NCBI GenBank assembly: GCA_900470095.1
Contig: UBZM01000020.1
Span: 1 to 64,000 of the forward strand
Direction of reading: 5' to 3'
Length of the DNA: 64,000 nt
Origin: Hyphomicrobiales bacterium
GTDB lineage: Bacteria > Pseudomonadota > Alphaproteobacteria > Rhizobiales > Beijerinckiaceae
Shown: positions 16,431 through 25,248 of the stretch, one piece after another
Layout: each line of letters begins with the position of its first letter
Numbering within the stretch: position 1 is the first letter of the stretch
Position numbers and translations under genes: made by a program
The notes under the pieces: generated by a model
Told to the model about the DNA's origin: nothing
Database searches by the model: none
Seen by the model: only the letters and a program-made list of their open reading frames with translations

Positions 16431-18728
16431 CTAGGCTGGCGAAGCCGCAGCGCGTTCCTGCGCCTCGACCACGGCCACGGCCGTCATGTTGACGACGCCG
16501 CGTGCCGTCACCGAACCGGTCAGGATATGCACCGGCTTGGCCGCTCCGATCAGGATCGGGCCGACGGGGAGTGCATCCGCCAGCACCTTGGCGAACTGGT
16601 AGGCGATGTTGGCGGCGTCCAGATTCGGGAAGATCAGCACATTGGCGACGCCCTTGAGATGCGAGGAGGGCAGGACCCGCTCGCGCACCATCGGCAGGAG
16701 GGCGGTGTCGGCTTCCATTTCGCCGTCGCATTCGAGATCGGGCGCGCGCTCGCGGATCAGGCAGACCGCCTTGCGCATCTTCAGCGAGGAGGGGGTGTCG
16801 GCTGCGCCGAAATCCGAATGCGAGAGCAGGGCGATCTTGGGCGTGATGCCGAAGCGCGCGACATGGCTCGCCGCGATCACCGCCATGTCTGCGATCTCCT
16901 CGGCGGTCGGATCATGCTTCACATGGGTGTCGGCCAGGAAGAAGGCGCCCTTATTGGTAATGATCAGCGTCATCGCCGAGATGTCGCGTGCGCCGGGCGC
17001 AAGCCCGATGATGTCCTTGATGTGCCGCAGCCGCGACAGGAAGCGCCCTTCCAGGCCGGTGATCATGGCATCGGCCTCGCCGCGCATGACGGCGAGCGCC
17101 GCGATCACGGTGTTGTTGGTGCGCACCAGTACCCGTGCGGCCTCCGGCGTGATGCCGCGCCGGCCGGCGATATCAAGATAGGTCTGCACGTAGTCGCGAT
17201 AACGCGGATCATCCTCGGGATTGATCACCTCGCAATCGACGCCTGGCCGGATCGTCAGGCCGAAGCGCTTCACCCGGGTTTCGATGACGCTCGGGCGGCC
17301 GATCAGGATCGGCACGGCCATGCCTTCTTCCAGCGCCACCTGAGCGGCGCGCAGCACGCGTTCATCCTCGCCCTCGGCGTAGATCACGCGCTTGGGATCG
17401 GCCTTCGCCTGCGCGAAAAGCGGCTTCATGATGAAGCCGGAGCGGAAGACGAAGCGCGACAGGTCCTCGCGATAGGCCTCGATATCGGCCAGCGGCTTGC
17501 GCGCGACGCCGGTATCCATCGCGGCCTGGGCGACCGCCGGTGCAATGCGCAGGATCAGGCGCGGATCGAACGGATTCGGGATCAGCGAGGTCGCGCCGAA
17601 GGTCTGCGACTCGCCGCCATAGGCGCGTGCCGCGATGTCGGACGTCGCCTCTCGGGCCAGCGCGGCAATGGCGCGCACGGCGGCCAGCTTCATCGCTTCG
17701 TTGATCGTCGTGGCGTGCACATCGAGCGCGCCGCGGAAGATGTAGGGGAAGCACAGGACGTTGTTGACCTGGTTCGGATAATCCGAGCGGCCGGTGCAGA
17801 TCATGGCGTCGGGACGTGCGGCAAGCGCATCCTCCGGCGTGATCTCAGGGTTCGGATTCGCCAGGGCCAGGATCAGCGGGCTCGCCGCCATGCGCTTGGC
17901 CATCTCGGGCTTCAGGACGCCGGCGGCAGACAGGCCGAGGAAGACATCGGCGTCGCCGATCACGTCGCTGAGCGTCCGCGCATCGGTCTCCTGCGCATAG
18001 ACCTCCTTCCAGCGATCCATCAGCGCGTTGCGGCCCTTGTGGACCACGCCTTCAAGGTCGGTGACCCAGATGTTCCGGCGCTTGGCCCCGAGTTCGACCA
18101 GAAGGTTGAGGCAGGCGAGCGCGGCTGCGCCGGCGCCGGAGACGACGATCTTGACGTCGCCGATCTGTTTTCCCGCGAGATCGAGCCCGTTCAGGATCGC
18201 GGCGCTGACGATGATCGCGGTGCCGTGCTGATCGTCATGGAAGACCGGGATGTTCATCCGGGCCTTGAGCTGCTCCTCGATCTCGAAGCATTCAGGACCC
18301 TTGATGTCCTCGAGGTTGATGCCGCCGAAGGTCGGTTCCAGTGCCGCGACGACATCGACGAATTTCTCGATGTTCTTCTGGTCGACCTCGATGTCGAAGC
18401 AGTCGATCCCGGCGAATTTCTTGAACAGGACCGCCTTGCCCTCCATCACCGGCTTGGAGGCGAGCGGGCCGATATCGCCGAGGCCGAGAACGGCGGTGCC
18501 GTTGGTGATGACCGCGACGAGGTTTTGGCGCGATGTCAGTTCGGCGGCTTCCGCCGGATCGTCGACGATCGCCTCGCAGGCGGCAGCCACGCCGGGAGAA
18601 TAGGCGAGCGCCAGGTCGCGCTGGTTGCCGAGAGGCTTCGTTGCCTGGATCTCGAGCTTACCGGGCCGGGGCAGGCGGTGGTAGACGAGCGCGCCCGAGC
18701 GAAGATCCGTCGACAAGGTGCTTTTCAT
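16431..18728 (-). CDS. maeB: NADP-type malic enzyme fused to phosphotransacetylase-like domain
   Basis: A 765-residue protein. The N-terminal malic enzyme domain (about 1-430) decarboxylates malate to pyruvate, with [37 protein letters not shown] and the dinucleotide-binding [11 protein letters not shown]. The C-terminal PTA_PTB domain (about 440-765) resembles phosphotransacetylase and in homologues is regulatory, binding acetyl-CoA, not catalytic. The two-domain length matches rhizobial Dme/Tme and E. coli MaeB. Whether it prefers NADP or NAD is not certain from sequence. It is a single gene, with only 76 bases before the hydrolase gene downstream. Confidence 0.93.
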   Translation of the reverse strand: MKSTLSTDLRSGALVYHRLPRPGKLEIQATKPLGNQRDLALAYSPGVAAACEAIVDDPAEAAELTSRQNLVAVITNGTAVLGLGDIGPLASKPVMEGKAVLFKKFAGIDCFDIEVDQKNIEKFVDVVAALEPTFGGINLEDIKGPECFEIEEQLKARMNIPVFHDDQHGTAIIVSAAILNGLDLAGKQIGDVKIVVSGAGAAALACLNLLVELGAKRRNIWVTDLEGVVHKGRNALMDRWKEVYAQETDARTLSDVIGDADVFLGLSAAGVLKPEMAKRMAASPLILALANPNPEITPEDALAARPDAMICTGRSDYPNQVNNVLCFPYIFRGALDVHATTINEAMKLAAVRAIAALAREATSDIAARAYGGESQTFGATSLIPNPFDPRLILRIAPAVAQAAMDTGVARKPLADIEAYREDLSRFVFRSGFIMKPLFAQAKADPKRVIYAEGEDERVLRAAQVALEEGMAVPILIGRPSVIETRVKRFGLTIRPGVDCEVINPEDDPRYRDYVQTYLDIAGRRGITPEAARVLVRTNNTVIAALAVMRGEADAMITGLEGRFLSRLRHIKDIIGLAPGARDISAMTLIITNKGAFFLADTHVKHDPTAEEIADMAVIAASHVARFGITPKIALLSHSDFGAADTPSSLKMRKAVCLIRERAPDLECDGEMEADTALLPMVRERVLPSSHLKGVANVLIFPNLDAANIAYQFAKVLADALPVGPILIGAAKPVHILTGSVTARGVVNMTAVAVVEAQERAAASPA

Positions 18729-19006
18729 CGTCCTGCGTTCCTGGCTCCACGGCCCAAGGCCAAATCAGCTTGGAGGTCGCCCGGAAACGCGGTGCCGTCA
18801 AGCGTGCCGGGGGCAACAATCATTCAACCGAAACGACAGGATCGCTTCAGGCCGCCATCGCTCGGACCCCGCCGTCATGCAGATGACAGGCCGCGACATG
18901 GTCGGATGCAAGCGTTTTCAGTGCTTGGCGCCGCCTGGCCGCACCGGCGGACGATCTTGCAATGCCGGAACATGACTGCGCGCCAGGACGAGGGCGGCAA
19001 TAAGCC
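18729..19006. other. Intergenic region upstream of maeB
   Basis: This 278-base stretch carries the maeB leader and promoter region. A TTGACG on the minus strand near 18803-18798 is a possible -35 element, but no convincing -10 box is found at the right spacing. Short open frames here look like composition effects. I see no tRNA, riboswitch or repeat. Confidence 0.5.
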
Positions 19007-19243
19007 TCAGAACGCCTTGAAGGTGATGATCGTGTGCGTGTCGGCGATCTCCGGGATCGACTGCACCTTTTGCGCCACGAAATGGCCGATATCGACATCG
19101 GCGGCGACGTGGAACTTGGCCAGGATGTCATAGTTGCCGGCGGTCGAATAAATCTCCGAGGCGATCTCGCGATCGGCGAGTTCGCTGGCGACCTCATAGG
19201 TCTTGCCGAGCTTGCATTTGATCTCGACGAAGAAGGTCTGCAT
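19007..19243 (-). CDS. Stand-alone Lrp/AsnC ligand-binding (RAM) domain protein
   Basis: A 78-residue protein made only of the alpha/beta ligand-binding and oligomerisation domain found at the C-terminus of Lrp/AsnC regulators (MQTFFVEIKCKLGKTYEVA ... GNYDILAKFHV ... THTIITFKAF). There is no helix-turn-helix. Proteins of this kind are widespread in alphaproteobacteria and assemble into small rings that may bind amino acids or modulate full-length Lrp proteins. The start is set by the domain boundary. A full-length Lrp regulator lies about 8 kb to the right, but a link is speculative. Confidence 0.85.
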   Translation of the reverse strand: MQTFFVEIKCKLGKTYEVASELADREIASEIYSTAGNYDILAKFHVAADVDIGHFVAQKVQSIPEIADTHTIITFKAF

Positions 19244-19293
19244 CGCGCGCTCCGAAAATCCTGTCCCTCTGGATAGAGCCTCGCGCCGGAAGA

Positions 19294-20118
19294 TCAAGCG
19301 CCTGCGAGTTCGGCGAGGCGCTGGCTCATCGCGCTTTCCGGATCGGGAAGATCGGCAAGGACGGTGAAATGGTTCGCGCCGTCGATCTCGGCATAGCGCG
19401 TCCTGACGCCTTCCAGGCCCCAGATATCGGTGATGCGGCGGCTTTGCTTCAGGTACTCGTCGCTCTCGGCCCCGCCGACCACCGCGTCCATCAGCAATCC
19501 CGAGGGGGCCGGCCAGAACAATGGGCTTTCCCGCTCGGCCGATGTCATGTCGAGCCCGAGCGCCTTGTTGATACTGGTCTCGGTCAGGGGCTTCAGGTTG
19601 TAGAGACCGGAGATGCCATAGGCTGCCGGCACCAGCTGGTCCGGCAGGTCGGGGTCGACATTCTTCCAGTCGGTGGCGAGCAGACAGGCGGCGAGATGGC
19701 CGCCGGCCGAATGGCCGGATGCGACGATCGGCCGGTTGAACTGCCGCCAGAGGGCCGCCGCCGCCTGTTGCAGCTCCCAGACGATGTGGCCGAGCTCGAC
19801 CTGTGGGCAGAGATCGTAGCCCGCGACCGCCATGGGGACACCGAGCCGATTCACGCCCCGCGCCATATGCGAGAAATAGGAGCGGTCCAGCGCCTGCCAG
19901 TAGCCGCCATGGATGAAGAGCACGATGGCGTTGCCCTTGACCGCCTCGGGCTTGAACAGGTCGTAATGCTGGCGCTCGCCCGGGCCATAGGAGATGCCGA
20001 GTTCGCTCACGGCGACAGCGCGATAGGCCGCGGCGTCCGCCTGCCAGCCGGCAATGATTCCGGGATGCTCCGGAACGCGGGCGCGGTTATTGTATTCTGT
20101 CTCGTAATCCGTCGACAT
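19294..20118 (-). CDS. Alpha/beta hydrolase, kynurenine-formamidase-like
   Basis: A 274-residue cytoplasmic hydrolase. It has the HGGYW oxyanion motif (residues 70-74), the nucleophile elbow GHSAGG (Ser137) and a C-terminal GANHFTV histidine, the pattern of arylformamidase-like esterases. The N-terminal DYETEYNNRARVPEHP is also typical of this group. The start MSTDYETEYNN is chosen over an upstream codon by homology. It is divergent from the asparaginase gene, so an amide or formamide substrate is plausible. No kynureninase or tryptophan dioxygenase gene is nearby, so a kynurenine role is uncertain. Confidence 0.8.
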   Translation of the reverse strand: MSTDYETEYNNRARVPEHPGIIAGWQADAAAYRAVAVSELGISYGPGERQHYDLFKPEAVKGNAIVLFIHGGYWQALDRSYFSHMARGVNRLGVPMAVAGYDLCPQVELGHIVWELQQAAAALWRQFNRPIVASGHSAGGHLAACLLATDWKNVDPDLPDQLVPAAYGISGLYNLKPLTETSINKALGLDMTSAERESPLFWPAPSGLLMDAVVGGAESDEYLKQSRRITDIWGLEGVRTRYAEIDGANHFTVLADLPDPESAMSQRLAELAGA

Positions 20119-20197
20119 GACTGGCTCGGCTTCTCCGGCTCTGCGGCTTGCGGACAACGTCCTGAATCGCAGACCTCACCAGTCTGCGCCATGGCTT

Positions 20198-20226
20198 TTG
20201 ACAGGTCGAGCCGCAAACGCCACAAG
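20198..20226 (+). promoter_or_regulatory. Candidate promoter of the asparaginase gene
   Basis: A perfect -35 hexamer TTGACA (20198-20203) is followed after 17 bases by CACAAG, a weak -10 match. It is placed about 45 bases before the start codon. The -35 is convincing; the -10 is not. The region is shared with the divergent hydrolase gene. Confidence 0.35.
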
Positions 20227-20271
20227 GCGGGGCGACATGTGCATGGCCTCCCTGCGAGCCTGGAGATCGTT

Positions 20272-21273
20272 ATGGAAAACCCCGTTCTTGCCGAGGTGAT
20301 GCGCGGCGCCGTCGTCGAATCGCGCCATCGCGGCGCGGCAATCGTGGTCGATGCGGACGGCGCTGTGGTGCTGTCGCTGGGGAATGTCGAGCGCCCGGTG
20401 TTCCCGCGCTCGGCGGTGAAGGCGATCCAGGCCCTGCCGCTGTTCGAGAGCGGTGCTGCCGACCGCTACGGATTGACCGAAGCCGAGATCGCGCTGGCCG
20501 TCGCCTCGCATTCCGGCGAACCGGCTCATGCGGAAACCTCGCTCGGCATGCTGAAGAAAGCCGGCCGGGATGCCGGCTGCCTCGAATGCGGCGCCCATTG
20601 GCCGATGAACGAGGCAGCGGCACGCGCCATCTCCAAGGCCGGCCAGCAGCCAACCGCTCTCAACAACAACTGCTCGGGCAAGCATGCCGGTTTCGTCTGT
20701 CTGTCCTGCGGCCTTGATGAGGACCCGACCGGCTACGTCAAAGCCGGCCACGCCGTGCAGAAGGCCGTGCGTGGTGCGCTCGAAGAGGTGACGGGCGCTG
20801 CCCACACCGCCGATCTCATGGGTACCGATGGCTGCTCCATCCCGACCTATGCCGTGCCGCTGACGTCGCTGGCGCTGGGCTTCGCCCGCCTCGGCTCCGG
20901 CCACGGGCTTGGACCAAAGCGCGCCGAGGCCGCATTGCGCATCCGCAAGGCGGTCGCTGCTCATCCCTTCATGGTGGCGGGAACCGGTCGGTTCGACACG
21001 CGCGCGATGGAACTCCTGCGCGAACGCATCTTCATCAAGACCGGCGCCGAAGGCGTCTATTGCGGCACGATTCCGGAGCTCGGGCTCGGCATCGCGCTGA
21101 AATGCGATGACGGGGCAGGGCGCGCGGCCGAGGTGGTGATGGCCTCGCTGATCGCGCGCTTTCTGCCGATGAGCGAGACGGAAGCAGCGAGCTTCGCGCC
21201 GCTGCGCGAAAGCGTCCTGAAGAACTGGAACGGCATCGAGGTCGGGCGGGTGAGGGCGGCGGCCGGCGCCTAA
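20272..21273 (+). CDS. Type III (Rhizobium etli-type) L-asparaginase
   Basis: A 333-residue enzyme hydrolysing L-asparagine to aspartate and ammonia. It belongs to the class structurally unrelated to E. coli AnsA/AnsB. Candidate catalytic serine-lysine pairs are Ser47-Lys50 (PRSAVKAIQ) and Ser79 (ASHSGEP) with Lys278 (ALKCDDG). Zinc ligands expected from the R. etli structure appear as Cys134 and Lys137 (NNCSGKHAGF) and Cys188 (TDGCSIP). All elements are therefore present in order. The ATG is preceded by GGAG; in-frame sequence further upstream is antisense to the neighbouring hydrolase gene. There is no signal peptide, so it is cytoplasmic. It ends at a double hairpin. Confidence 0.92.
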   Translation: MENPVLAEVMRGAVVESRHRGAAIVVDADGAVVLSLGNVERPVFPRSAVKAIQALPLFESGAADRYGLTEAEIALAVASHSGEPAHAETSLGMLKKAGRDAGCLECGAHWPMNEAAARAISKAGQQPTALNNNCSGKHAGFVCLSCGLDEDPTGYVKAGHAVQKAVRGALEEVTGAAHTADLMGTDGCSIPTYAVPLTSLALGFARLGSGHGLGPKRAEAALRIRKAVAAHPFMVAGTGRFDTRAMELLRERIFIKTGAEGVYCGTIPELGLGIALKCDDGAGRAAEVVMASLIARFLPMSETEAASFAPLRESVLKNWNGIEVGRVRAAAGA

Positions 21274-21320
21274 TGCATCGGCCCGAAAAGTGGATTGCGG
21301 TTTTCGGGAAAGCCGATGCA
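21274..21320. repeat. Imperfect stem-loop, REP-like intergenic element
   Basis: TGCATCGGC-CCGAAAA pairs with TTTTCGG-(GAAA)-GCCGATGCA, giving a 16-base-pair stem with a 4-base bulge and an 11-base loop. It starts directly at the asparaginase stop codon. Elements of this shape and sequence are common between genes in Hyphomicrobiales. Only one copy was noticed in this window, so its dispersed nature is assumed from general knowledge. Confidence 0.6.
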
Positions 21321-21330
21321 AAAACAGATG

Positions 21331-21375
21331 GCTAGATGATTGGACCGGATACGATATCCGGTCCAATCATCTAGC
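21331..21375. terminator. 21-base-pair perfect hairpin between convergent genes
   Basis: The arms 21331-21351 and 21355-21375 are exact reverse complements around a 3-base loop. The right arm overlaps the stop codon of the exported beta-helix protein on the opposite strand. Located between two convergent genes, it most likely acts as a bidirectional transcription barrier. It lacks a clear T-run on either side, so factor-assisted termination or mRNA 3'-end protection is more likely than classic intrinsic termination. Confidence 0.7.
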
Positions 21376-22747
21376 TTACCGCATTGTTTTCGACGCGGAT
21401 GCCGGCCGCCCGTTTGTCGGGACTTTGCGTCAGGTCGCCGGTGACGATCTTGCCGTATTCGGTGCCGAGGACGGCACCGAGCTTCGCGTCCGCAATGACA
21501 TTGTTGGCGATCAGGGCGTTGCGTTCCTTCGGCACCAGCGAGACCGAGATGCCGATCCCGGTCTTGCGGACGATGTTGCCGGTGGCCACGAGGTTGCGCA
21601 TGGCCCAGGACCAGCCGAGCGAGATGCCGACATCGCTGGCATTCTCCACGACATTGCCGGTCACGGTGGCCTCCGCCTCGACATGCACGCCCATGCCCCC
21701 AACCGGCTCCTTGCCTTTCGGGGCATAACCCTTCTGGGCGTTGCGGATGACGTTGTTGGCGACGACGGCAAGCCGCCCACCGTGGTCGAGATTGGTGACG
21801 CTTATGCCCATGGCACATTCCTCCAGCAGATTGCCGCTGATGATGGCGCCCTCGAAGGCGAATTCCGAATAGAGCGCGGTCTCGCCACAGCGCTTGCCCT
21901 GGTTGCCGATGATCTGCACCGTCGAACCGGAGTTGTTCCGGATGAAGGTCAGCGCGCAGTCGCGCAGGCTGTTGCTCTCGATGATGACGCCGCCGGCGCG
22001 GAACAGGCTGATGCCGTTGCCGTTGGGCCCGTCGCCGCCGGAATCCGAACGGATGCGGTTGATCCGGTTGCCGCGGATGAGCGACTGATCGTCGCCCGCC
22101 TGGCTGCGCCAGATCTGGATGCCGTTATTGCCGCAATCCTCGATCTGGTTGCCTTCGATCGAGAGCCCGCGCGAATCGAGCGAGAACAGCGCCGATTCGC
22201 GCATGCTGCGAAACCTGCTGGCCTGGATCCGCCCGGCCGTTCGGGTCAGGACGAGGCCGACCGAGCCCGCATTGGCGAACTCGCAGTCATTCAGGGTGAA
22301 CTCCAGGACCTCCTCGGCCGCCACAAGTCCGGCTCGCTCGCTGGCGCGGATGTCGAGCCCGTCGAAGCTGAGCCCTGTCAGCGCCGTGCGCTTGATGCGG
22401 CGGGCGATGAGCAATGGGCCTGCTTGCACCGCGACGAGCTGAGTGGCGCCGGGGACACCGACCAGCCGTGAGCCCTCGGGAAGGATGACGTTGGACACGC
22501 GATAGCGCCCCGGCGGCAGCAGCAAGGGCGCGCTGCGCCTGGCCGCTTCCGCCAGCGCATTCTGAAGCGGCCGCGATTGATCGTCGGTGGAGCCGGGCCG
22601 GAGTCCGAAATGAGTGGCCTCCAGTCCGAGCTGACCGAGCGCGCGCGCTGGTTCACTCCGCGCTGCCTGCTGCGCGGCGGCCGGAACGGCGCATCCTGCT
22701 GTCCCAAAAATGGTCGCCGCCAACAGGGAACGTCGAGAAATCGCCAT
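21371..22747 (-). CDS. Exported parallel beta-helix repeat protein, TIGR03808-like
   Basis: A 458-residue protein of the family described as twin-arginine-signal repeat proteins of unknown function. The N-terminus has SRRSLLAATIFGTAGCA, a twin-arginine and hydrophobic signal ending in a lipobox-like AGC (Cys19). Export by Tat, possibly with lipid attachment, is therefore suggested. The body shows pectate-lyase-like repeats of about 20-25 residues (for example GNQIEDCGNNGIQIW and GNLLEECAMGISV), forming a right-handed beta-helix. The start is set by GGAGG eight bases upstream. No catalytic motif is evident; a sugar-binding or surface role is possible. Confidence 0.82.
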   Translation of the reverse strand: MAISRRSLLAATIFGTAGCAVPAAAQQAARSEPARALGQLGLEATHFGLRPGSTDDQSRPLQNALAEAARRSAPLLLPPGRYRVSNVILPEGSRLVGVPGATQLVAVQAGPLLIARRIKRTALTGLSFDGLDIRASERAGLVAAEEVLEFTLNDCEFANAGSVGLVLTRTAGRIQASRFRSMRESALFSLDSRGLSIEGNQIEDCGNNGIQIWRSQAGDDQSLIRGNRINRIRSDSGGDGPNGNGISLFRAGGVIIESNSLRDCALTFIRNNSGSTVQIIGNQGKRCGETALYSEFAFEGAIISGNLLEECAMGISVTNLDHGGRLAVVANNVIRNAQKGYAPKGKEPVGGMGVHVEAEATVTGNVVENASDVGISLGWSWAMRNLVATGNIVRKTGIGISVSLVPKERNALIANNVIADAKLGAVLGTEYGKIVTGDLTQSPDKRAAGIRVENNAVS

Positions 22748-22853
22748 GAGGGCCTCCATGACGTCGCACGAGTACAAGCGGCGTGCCGGCCTGGTTGTGC
22801 CGTTTCAGGCCCGTGCGCCGGCCGGGCGGCCCCGTCCGTGGCGATCACTCACT

Positions 22854-23828
22854 TCAGAGGCCGAGAGCCTGCGCGATTTCCTCGGCCGCCAGGGTGGGGT
22901 TGAGTTCTCCTGCCCCAACGGCTGCTTCGAGCGCCGGGGTGCGTGCCTTGAGGACCGGATCATGCCGGAGCTTGGCGCGCAGGCGGTCTTCGACCATGGC
23001 CCACATCCATTTGACGTCCTGCTGGCGACGCTTCTCCTGGATCAGATTCCCCGCACCCATCCGCTGGCGATGATCCTCGACCTTCGCCCAGAGTGCGTCG
23101 AGCCCATCGCCGGTCAGCCCCGAGACCGTCACCACTGGAGTGGACCAGACGCTCGATACGGGAGCGAGAATGTGCAGGGCGGCACGATACTGCGCGGCTG
23201 CGGCCTTCGCCGCCACGACTCCGGCGCCGTCCGCCTTGTTGACGGCAATCATGTCGGCAAGCTCGATGATGCCCTTCTTGATGCCCTGCAATTCGTCGCC
23301 GGCATTGGGCAGCATCAGCACGAGAAAGAAATCGGTGAGATCGGCGACCGCGGTCTCGGATTGGCCGACGCCCACTGTCTCGACCAGGATGACGCCGAAG
23401 CCGGCGGCCTCGCAGAGCAGCATCGTTTCGCGCGTCTTGGCTGCGACACCACCGAGCGTGCCGGAAGACGGGGAGGGGCGGATATAGGCGTCGGGATCGA
23501 CGGCAAGGCGGGCCATCCGGGTCTTGTCGCCTAGGATCGAACCGCCGCTCCGCGTCGAGGATGGGTCGACCGCCAGCACGGCGACCTTGTGACCGAGCCC
23601 TGTCAGGTAGGTGCCGAGTGCATCGATGGTGGTCGACTTGCCGACGCCGGGAACGCCGGTGATGCCGACCCGGATCGACTTGCCGGTATGCGGCAGCAAG
23701 TGCTGGATCAGTGCATGGGCCTGCCTGCGATGATCGGCCCGGCGGGATTCCACAAGCGTGATGGCACGCGCCAGGGCCGCCCGTTCACCGGAGAGAATTG
23801 CATCGGCGAGGGTGGAGACGTCAGCCAT
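22854..23828 (-). CDS. meaB: Methylmalonyl-CoA mutase-associated GTPase MeaB
   Basis: A 324-residue G3E-family P-loop GTPase that gates cofactor loading and protects methylmalonyl-CoA mutase from inactivation. Walker A is GVPGVGKS (58-65). Other family blocks are VLAVDPSSTRSGGSILGDKTRM, VETVGVGQSE and the base-recognition NKADG. Length matches MeaB/ArgK. A GTG nine bases upstream is an alternative start. Its partner mutase genes mutA and mutB are about 11 kb away in this window, not adjacent as often seen. It is divergent from the lipoprotein hydrolase genes. Confidence 0.93.
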   Translation of the reverse strand: MADVSTLADAILSGERAALARAITLVESRRADHRRQAHALIQHLLPHTGKSIRVGITGVPGVGKSTTIDALGTYLTGLGHKVAVLAVDPSSTRSGGSILGDKTRMARLAVDPDAYIRPSPSSGTLGGVAAKTRETMLLCEAAGFGVILVETVGVGQSETAVADLTDFFLVLMLPNAGDELQGIKKGIIELADMIAVNKADGAGVVAAKAAAAQYRAALHILAPVSSVWSTPVVTVSGLTGDGLDALWAKVEDHRQRMGAGNLIQEKRRQQDVKWMWAMVEDRLRAKLRHDPVLKARTPALEAAVGAGELNPTLAAEEIAQALGL

Positions 23829-23937
23829 GACAGGCACCTAGCAAGCCTTGGGCTCGGGCGACAAGCCGCGAGTTCGGTCATCACTGTGTCATCCCAGCCT
23901 CTTGAACATCCGCAACGTCAATGAGACGAGATCGGTC

Positions 23938-25101
23938 ATGATGCGTGCGGCATTCCGGGTTCGATTGATTGCGCTGGCCTTGCTGGCACCTCTTGGCCTC
24001 GCGGCATGCGGCGGACCGCCAAGAGACCTGTCGCTCACCTCAGTCAATCCAGCCGATATCGTCGGGACCGTGCGGATTTTCGTGGCCTCGACCCGTGAGA
24101 TGGGGGCAGAGCCGCAATATTTCACCGGAGAACGGGGACAGCAGCTCTCCTTCGCCAAGATCGATATCTCGGTGCCGAAGGCGCACAAGTCGGGTGAGCT
24201 CGAGCTTCCCGGCAGCTACGGCAAGACCAATCCCGCAGAGCATTTCGCGGTGACTTCGGTGGAGCGGATCGACCTCTCCCCGATTGTCGCGCGCGTCCGG
24301 CGCGAGATCGCGGCAAGGCCGGCAAAGGAGCGCGAGGTCCTCGTCTTCGTTCACGGCTACAACACGAGCTTTGCGGACGCGGCCTATCGTTTCGCCCAGA
24401 TCGTCCATGACTCGGATTTCAAGGGCGTGCCGGTCCTGTTCACCTGGCCCTCGCGCGGGCAGCTATTGGCCTACCCTTACGACCGGGAAAGCGCATTCTA
24501 TTCCCGCGATTTCCTCGAGATGAACCTGCGCGCGATCGCCAAGGACCTCGGTCCGAGCCGCATCGACATCCTCGCGCATTCCATGGGAACGCAGTTGACG
24601 CTGGAAACCCTGCGGCAGGCATCCATTCGCGGCGACGGCAATTTCGGCGGAAAGCTCCGCGACGTCATGCTGGCTGCGCCCGATGTCGATCTCGATGTGT
24701 TCAAGACCGTGATGCGCGAGATCAAGACGCCGGTGACGGTCTTTGTCTCGGCCGACGACAAGGCGCTCGAATTTTCGCGCCGCTTCGCCGGCGACAAGAA
24801 GCGCCTGGGGGCGATCTCCGCGAGCGACAAGGATACGGTCGCGGAGCTGGCGAAATCCGGGGTCGATATCATCGATCTGTCCGACGTTTCGACCAGCGAC
24901 AGTCTCAACCACGGCAAGTTCGCCGCCTCACCCAAGGTCGTTCAGATGATCGGCAAGCGGCTGCAGGCGGACCGGGGCATCGCGATGCGCGGCCCTCAAT
25001 TCGGCGATCGCCTGGGCGATATCGCCGGCGGCGTGGTCGGCACCGTCGGTGGCACGCTGGAACTCGTGGTCACGGCCCCGGCTGCGATCGTCCAGCAATA
25101 G
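23938..25101 (+). CDS. DUF900 alpha/beta hydrolase, predicted lipoprotein
   Basis: A 387-residue protein. A lipoprotein signal ends in the lipobox LAAC with Cys24. The DUF900 esterase-like domain follows, with VLVFVHGYNTSF (oxyanion region), LFTWPSRG, and the nucleophile elbow AHSMG (Ser215). The acid and histidine are presumably in the later VSADDKALEFS and SLNHGKF segments. Two adjacent ATGs give a one-residue uncertainty at the start. It lies directly before a paralogue with the same layout and divergent from meaB. Substrate unknown; cell-envelope location is inferred from the lipobox. Confidence 0.86.
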   Translation: MMRAAFRVRLIALALLAPLGLAACGGPPRDLSLTSVNPADIVGTVRIFVASTREMGAEPQYFTGERGQQLSFAKIDISVPKAHKSGELELPGSYGKTNPAEHFAVTSVERIDLSPIVARVRREIAARPAKEREVLVFVHGYNTSFADAAYRFAQIVHDSDFKGVPVLFTWPSRGQLLAYPYDRESAFYSRDFLEMNLRAIAKDLGPSRIDILAHSMGTQLTLETLRQASIRGDGNFGGKLRDVMLAAPDVDLDVFKTVMREIKTPVTVFVSADDKALEFSRRFAGDKKRLGAISASDKDTVAELAKSGVDIIDLSDVSTSDSLNHGKFAASPKVVQMIGKRLQADRGIAMRGPQFGDRLGDIAGGVVGTVGGTLELVVTAPAAIVQQ

Positions 25102-25248
25102 GGCGGCAGCTGTTGCGCCAGGGCCACGCGCGAGGCTTGCGCGAAGATTGCTGCAGGGTTGCCGCAATATGGCCGCGTTAGCTTGGCCTTAAGGCCGGGC
25201 TGGCCATGTCCGCCCGCATTCCTGCAACACTGGAATTCTCGATCGCCC

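Noticed and set aside
16527..19133. An 868-codon open frame on the plus strand opposite maeB
   Set aside because: It is the antisense reading of maeB. High GC content depletes stop codons on the opposite strand, its composition is Arg/Asp/His-rich without family motifs, and maeB is unmistakable.
19369..20271. A 301-codon in-frame extension before the asparaginase
   Set aside because: It lies antisense to the formamidase-like hydrolase and lacks family similarity; the asparaginase begins normally at MENPVLAEVM.
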